Shown here: piece by piece, positions 62,513-64,000 of the stretch
Position numbering within the stretch: position 1 is the first letter of the stretch
How the letters are laid out: each line of letters starts with the position of its first letter
NCBI GenBank assembly: GCA_002840155.1
Contig: PGZH01000010.1
Span: 62,001 to 126,000 of the forward strand
Source: Gammaproteobacteria bacterium HGW-Gammaproteobacteria-13
GTDB taxonomy: Bacteria > Pseudomonadota > Gammaproteobacteria > Pseudomonadales > Pseudomonadaceae
DNA length: 64,000 nucleotides
Direction: 5' to 3'
Translations under genes and position numbers: made by a program
Notes under the pieces: generated by a model
Databases searched by the model: none
The model's input: the letters and a program-made list of their open reading frames with translations, nothing else
What the model was told of the DNA's origin: nothing

Positions 62513-63061
62513 ATGAGCAGCCTGACCGTCTACCACCAGTCCTCGCCCGAGTACCCGAACAAGCTGCTGACTCACGTTGAGGACATCGCCAGTACCTTGG
62601 CCGCCGTCGGTGTGCAGTTCAGTCAGGTGCCGGTAGCGCAGCCAGTTACCGCCGGCAGCTCCAGTGATGAGCTGCTGACGGCCAGTCGTGTGCAGATCGA
62701 CCAACTGATGACCGCGCATGGCTACACCAGTGCCGAGGTCCTGAGCCTGTGTGATGAGCGTGGTGAGGGCAGTGAGCTGGCCCGTGGCCTGCGTGCGGAG
62801 CAACGCTGTCAGCCGGCCCATCTGCATTACTACCTGGCCGGCCGTGGCCTGCTGGCGCTGCATATTGGTGAGTACGTCTACAGCCTGCTGTGCGAGAAGG
62901 GCGACCTGCTGCTGGTGCCGGCCGGCACGGCGCATTGGTTCGATGCTGGCGAGCATCCGCGCTTTGCCGTATTGCGCCTGTTCGATAGCCCGCAGGTGCC
63001 GGGTTTTGTGCCAGTGGCGGGTGATTTTGCCGCCGCGTTTGCCGGGCTGGATGACTGCTGA
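62513..63061 (+). CDS. Acireductone-dioxygenase-like cupin with substituted metal ligands
   Basis: 182 residues. Recognisably acireductone dioxygenase (ARD, MtnD) by MSSLTVYHQSSPEYPNKLLT, LAGRGLLALHIGEYVY and VPAGTAHWFDAGEHP. In the family the metal is held by HxH...E and a later His; here the first three positions read Q-R-C and H (AEQRCQPAHLHYY), and only the last His (GTAHW) is kept. An HLH pair six residues later could take over. mtnB and mtnC, usually adjacent, are absent. So it may not be a working methionine-salvage enzyme. Confidence 0.82.
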   Translation: MSSLTVYHQSSPEYPNKLLTHVEDIASTLAAVGVQFSQVPVAQPVTAGSSSDELLTASRVQIDQLMTAHGYTSAEVLSLCDERGEGSELARGLRAEQRCQPAHLHYYLAGRGLLALHIGEYVYSLLCEKGDLLLVPAGTAHWFDAGEHPRFAVLRLFDSPQVPGFVPVAGDFAAAFAGLDDC

Positions 63062-63136
63062 AAAAGCAAACTGCTGAACTCTTGTAGCGAGCGGCTATCC
63101 TACGAAGGCGAAACCTTCGCATAGGAGCGTCAAATT

Positions 63137-63328
63137 ATGGGTTCAACATTCAACGGTTTGCTGGGGCTGGTCATTCTGGCGCTGGATATCTGGGCGATTC
63201 TCAGCGTCATTAAAAGCAATGCCGAAACGGGCATCAAGGTGTTGTGGATCTTGCTGATCGTCTTGCTGCCGGTGATCGGTCTGATCATCTGGGCGCTGAT
63301 GGGCCCGCGTGGCACGGTCAAGTTCTAG
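63137..63328 (+). CDS. PLDc_N-type small two-TM membrane protein
   Basis: 63 residues, two hydrophobic helices: GLLGLVILALDIWAILSVI and VLWILLIVLLPVIGLIIWAL, joined by the polar SNAETGIK loop and ending PRGTVKF. Matches the PLDc_N (phospholipase D N-terminal) domain family by the IWALMGPRG-like motif. A good ribosome-binding site (aggagc) lies 8 nt upstream. No catalytic domain follows. Function unknown. Confidence 0.75.
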   Translation: MGSTFNGLLGLVILALDIWAILSVIKSNAETGIKVLWILLIVLLPVIGLIIWALMGPRGTVKF

Positions 63329-63335
63329 CAGGCTG

Positions 63336-63905
63336 TTGAAAAACTACCTGCGTTGGCGATACGGCGCGTGGCTGTTAGCGCTGTATCTGCTGAGCAGCGC
63401 GGTTCAGGCCAGCGATAAGCAAGCCTGGACCGCGTTGCGTGAAGGCCGCGCCGTGCTGCTGTTGCGCCATGCCACAGCGCCCGGCACGGGTGATCCGGCG
63501 AATTTTCAGCTGAATGATTGCCGCACGCAGCGCAATCTCAATCAGCTTGGTCGCGAGCAAGCGCAGCGCTGGGGACAGTTGTTGCGTAGTCAGTGGATTG
63601 AGCCGCGCCTGTTCAGTAGCCGCTGGTGCCGCGCGCAGGACACTGCCCGCGAAATGGGTTTGGGCGCAGTCGAAGCGCTGCCAGCCCTGGACTCCTTCTT
63701 TCAAACACCCAACACCGCCCGTGAGCAGACTGCTGCGCTGATCGAGCTGATCAATGCGCAACCCCGTGGTGCGTCGTTGGTGCTGGTCTCCCATCAGGTC
63801 AATATCACCGCGCTGACCGGTATCTACCCGGCGTCTGGCGAAGGGTTGATTCTGGCGTTACCGCTAGAGACTCCGGCGCGCGTGCTGGCGCGGGTTCAAC
63901 CCTAG
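63336..63905 (+). CDS. Histidine phosphatase family protein, exported
   Basis: 189 residues. Signal-like start KNYLRWRYGAWLLALYLLSS with cleavage near VQASDK. Active-site LLLRHATAPGTGDPANF has the RH nucleophile motif, SRWCRAQDTAREMGLG supplies the second Arg, and VLVSHQVNITALTG the C-terminal catalytic His. The start codon is unclear: TTG 63336 fits the signal peptide, GTG 63309 would overlap the previous gene, and no ATG is in frame. Its 5' end overlaps a caggctgttgaaaaac repeat-like sequence. Confidence 0.8.
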   Translation: MKNYLRWRYGAWLLALYLLSSAVQASDKQAWTALREGRAVLLLRHATAPGTGDPANFQLNDCRTQRNLNQLGREQAQRWGQLLRSQWIEPRLFSSRWCRAQDTAREMGLGAVEALPALDSFFQTPNTAREQTAALIELINAQPRGASLVLVSHQVNITALTGIYPASGEGLILALPLETPARVLARVQP

Positions 63906-63906
63906 G

Positions 63907-64000
63907 CTAAATGCTCAGCAAGCGCTGTTCCGGCAACTGCGCCCCTTCCAGTTTGAGCAATAGCGCCTTGCGTGGCAGGCCGCCGGCATAACCGGTAAGG
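63907..64000 (-). CDS. MGMT/Ogt-family methyltransferase, C-terminal fragment
   Basis: Only the last 30 codons are in the window. The minus strand reads LTGYAGGLPRKALLLKLEGA and then QLPEQRLLSI before the stop. The GYAGGLxRKxxLLxLEG pattern is the conserved C-terminus of O6-alkylguanine-DNA alkyltransferase-like (MGMT/Ogt) proteins. Convergent with the histidine phosphatase, only 1 bp apart. Confidence 0.65.
   Translation of the reverse strand, partial: LTGYAGGLPRKALLLKLEGAQLPEQRLLSI

Noticed and set aside
63326..63352. caggctgttgaaaaac sequence at the histidine phosphatase start, resembling a dispersed Pseudomonas repeat
   Set aside because: Too short here, with no inverted partner nearby; noted only because it clouds the start codon choice.

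Overview
The window is high-GC, densely coded chromosomal DNA of a Pseudomonas-type gammaproteobacterium. Evidence for this is the CysB/UspA/5'-nucleotidase/DAHP synthase neighbourhood, the prmB to aroC neighbourhood, a malate:quinone oxidoreductase, a PilZ protein, an SSS-domain hybrid sensor kinase, and Pseudomonas-style REP palindromes (gtagcccggatg...catccgggctac and gtaggagcggg... types). No tRNA, rRNA, CRISPR array, intact insertion sequence or prophage was seen.

Layout. 1-16034 is mostly core metabolism and transport: the 3' part of an RND efflux pump, a CurA-type oxidoreductase, an SDR, a BASS-family transporter, cysB, a universal stress protein, a 5'-nucleotidase, a PanE-like reductase, a thioredoxin-fold protein, a PilZ protein, DAHP synthase, BenE, LysE, a MarR-type regulator with a palindromic operator, an aminotransferase and a GST. 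A UvrD/Rep-like helicase with a basic tail follows (16151-18085).

18320-40175 is the accessory centrepiece: a complete catecholate siderophore locus. Seven plus-strand genes, nearly all overlapping or closely spaced, encode isochorismate synthase, DHB-AMP ligase, isochorismatase-ArCP, a C-A-PCP NRPS, the DHB dehydrogenase, a docking-C-A-PCP-E NRPS and a stand-alone adenylation protein. Six convergent minus-strand genes encode an MFS exporter, a TonB receptor, two FecCD permeases, an ATPase and a binding protein. A divergent FhuF-like reductase closes the locus. Fur-like palindromes lie at both ends (18320-18338 and 39287-39305), and a REP doublet separates the two converging operons. Residues read by eye from the adenylation domains suggest lysine (DAEDIGTVVK), an unresolved residue that is then epimerised, and glycine (DILQLGCVWK). 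With the gene order C-E-B-NRPS-A-NRPS-A domain, this points to an amonabactin-like bis-catecholate, a siderophore I know from Aeromonas. No thioesterase is encoded, so chain release is unexplained.

40200-45830 is a mixed stretch: two NUDIX hydrolases and a P-loop kinase-like protein of lower GC, a periplasmic copper pair, a glutaredoxin-like protein, a DUF3820 protein and a periplasmic binding protein. 45830-64000 returns to core genes: mqo, folE, an Smr protein, an isochorismatase-like hydrolase, a 32-residue membrane peptide, nhaD, prmB, a CrbS/MxtR-type hybrid kinase, GNAT, AraC, an alpha/beta hydrolase, aroC, an MFS protein, an acireductone-dioxygenase-like cupin with altered metal ligands, a PLDc_N-like peptide, a histidine phosphatase, and the 3' end of an MGMT-family gene.
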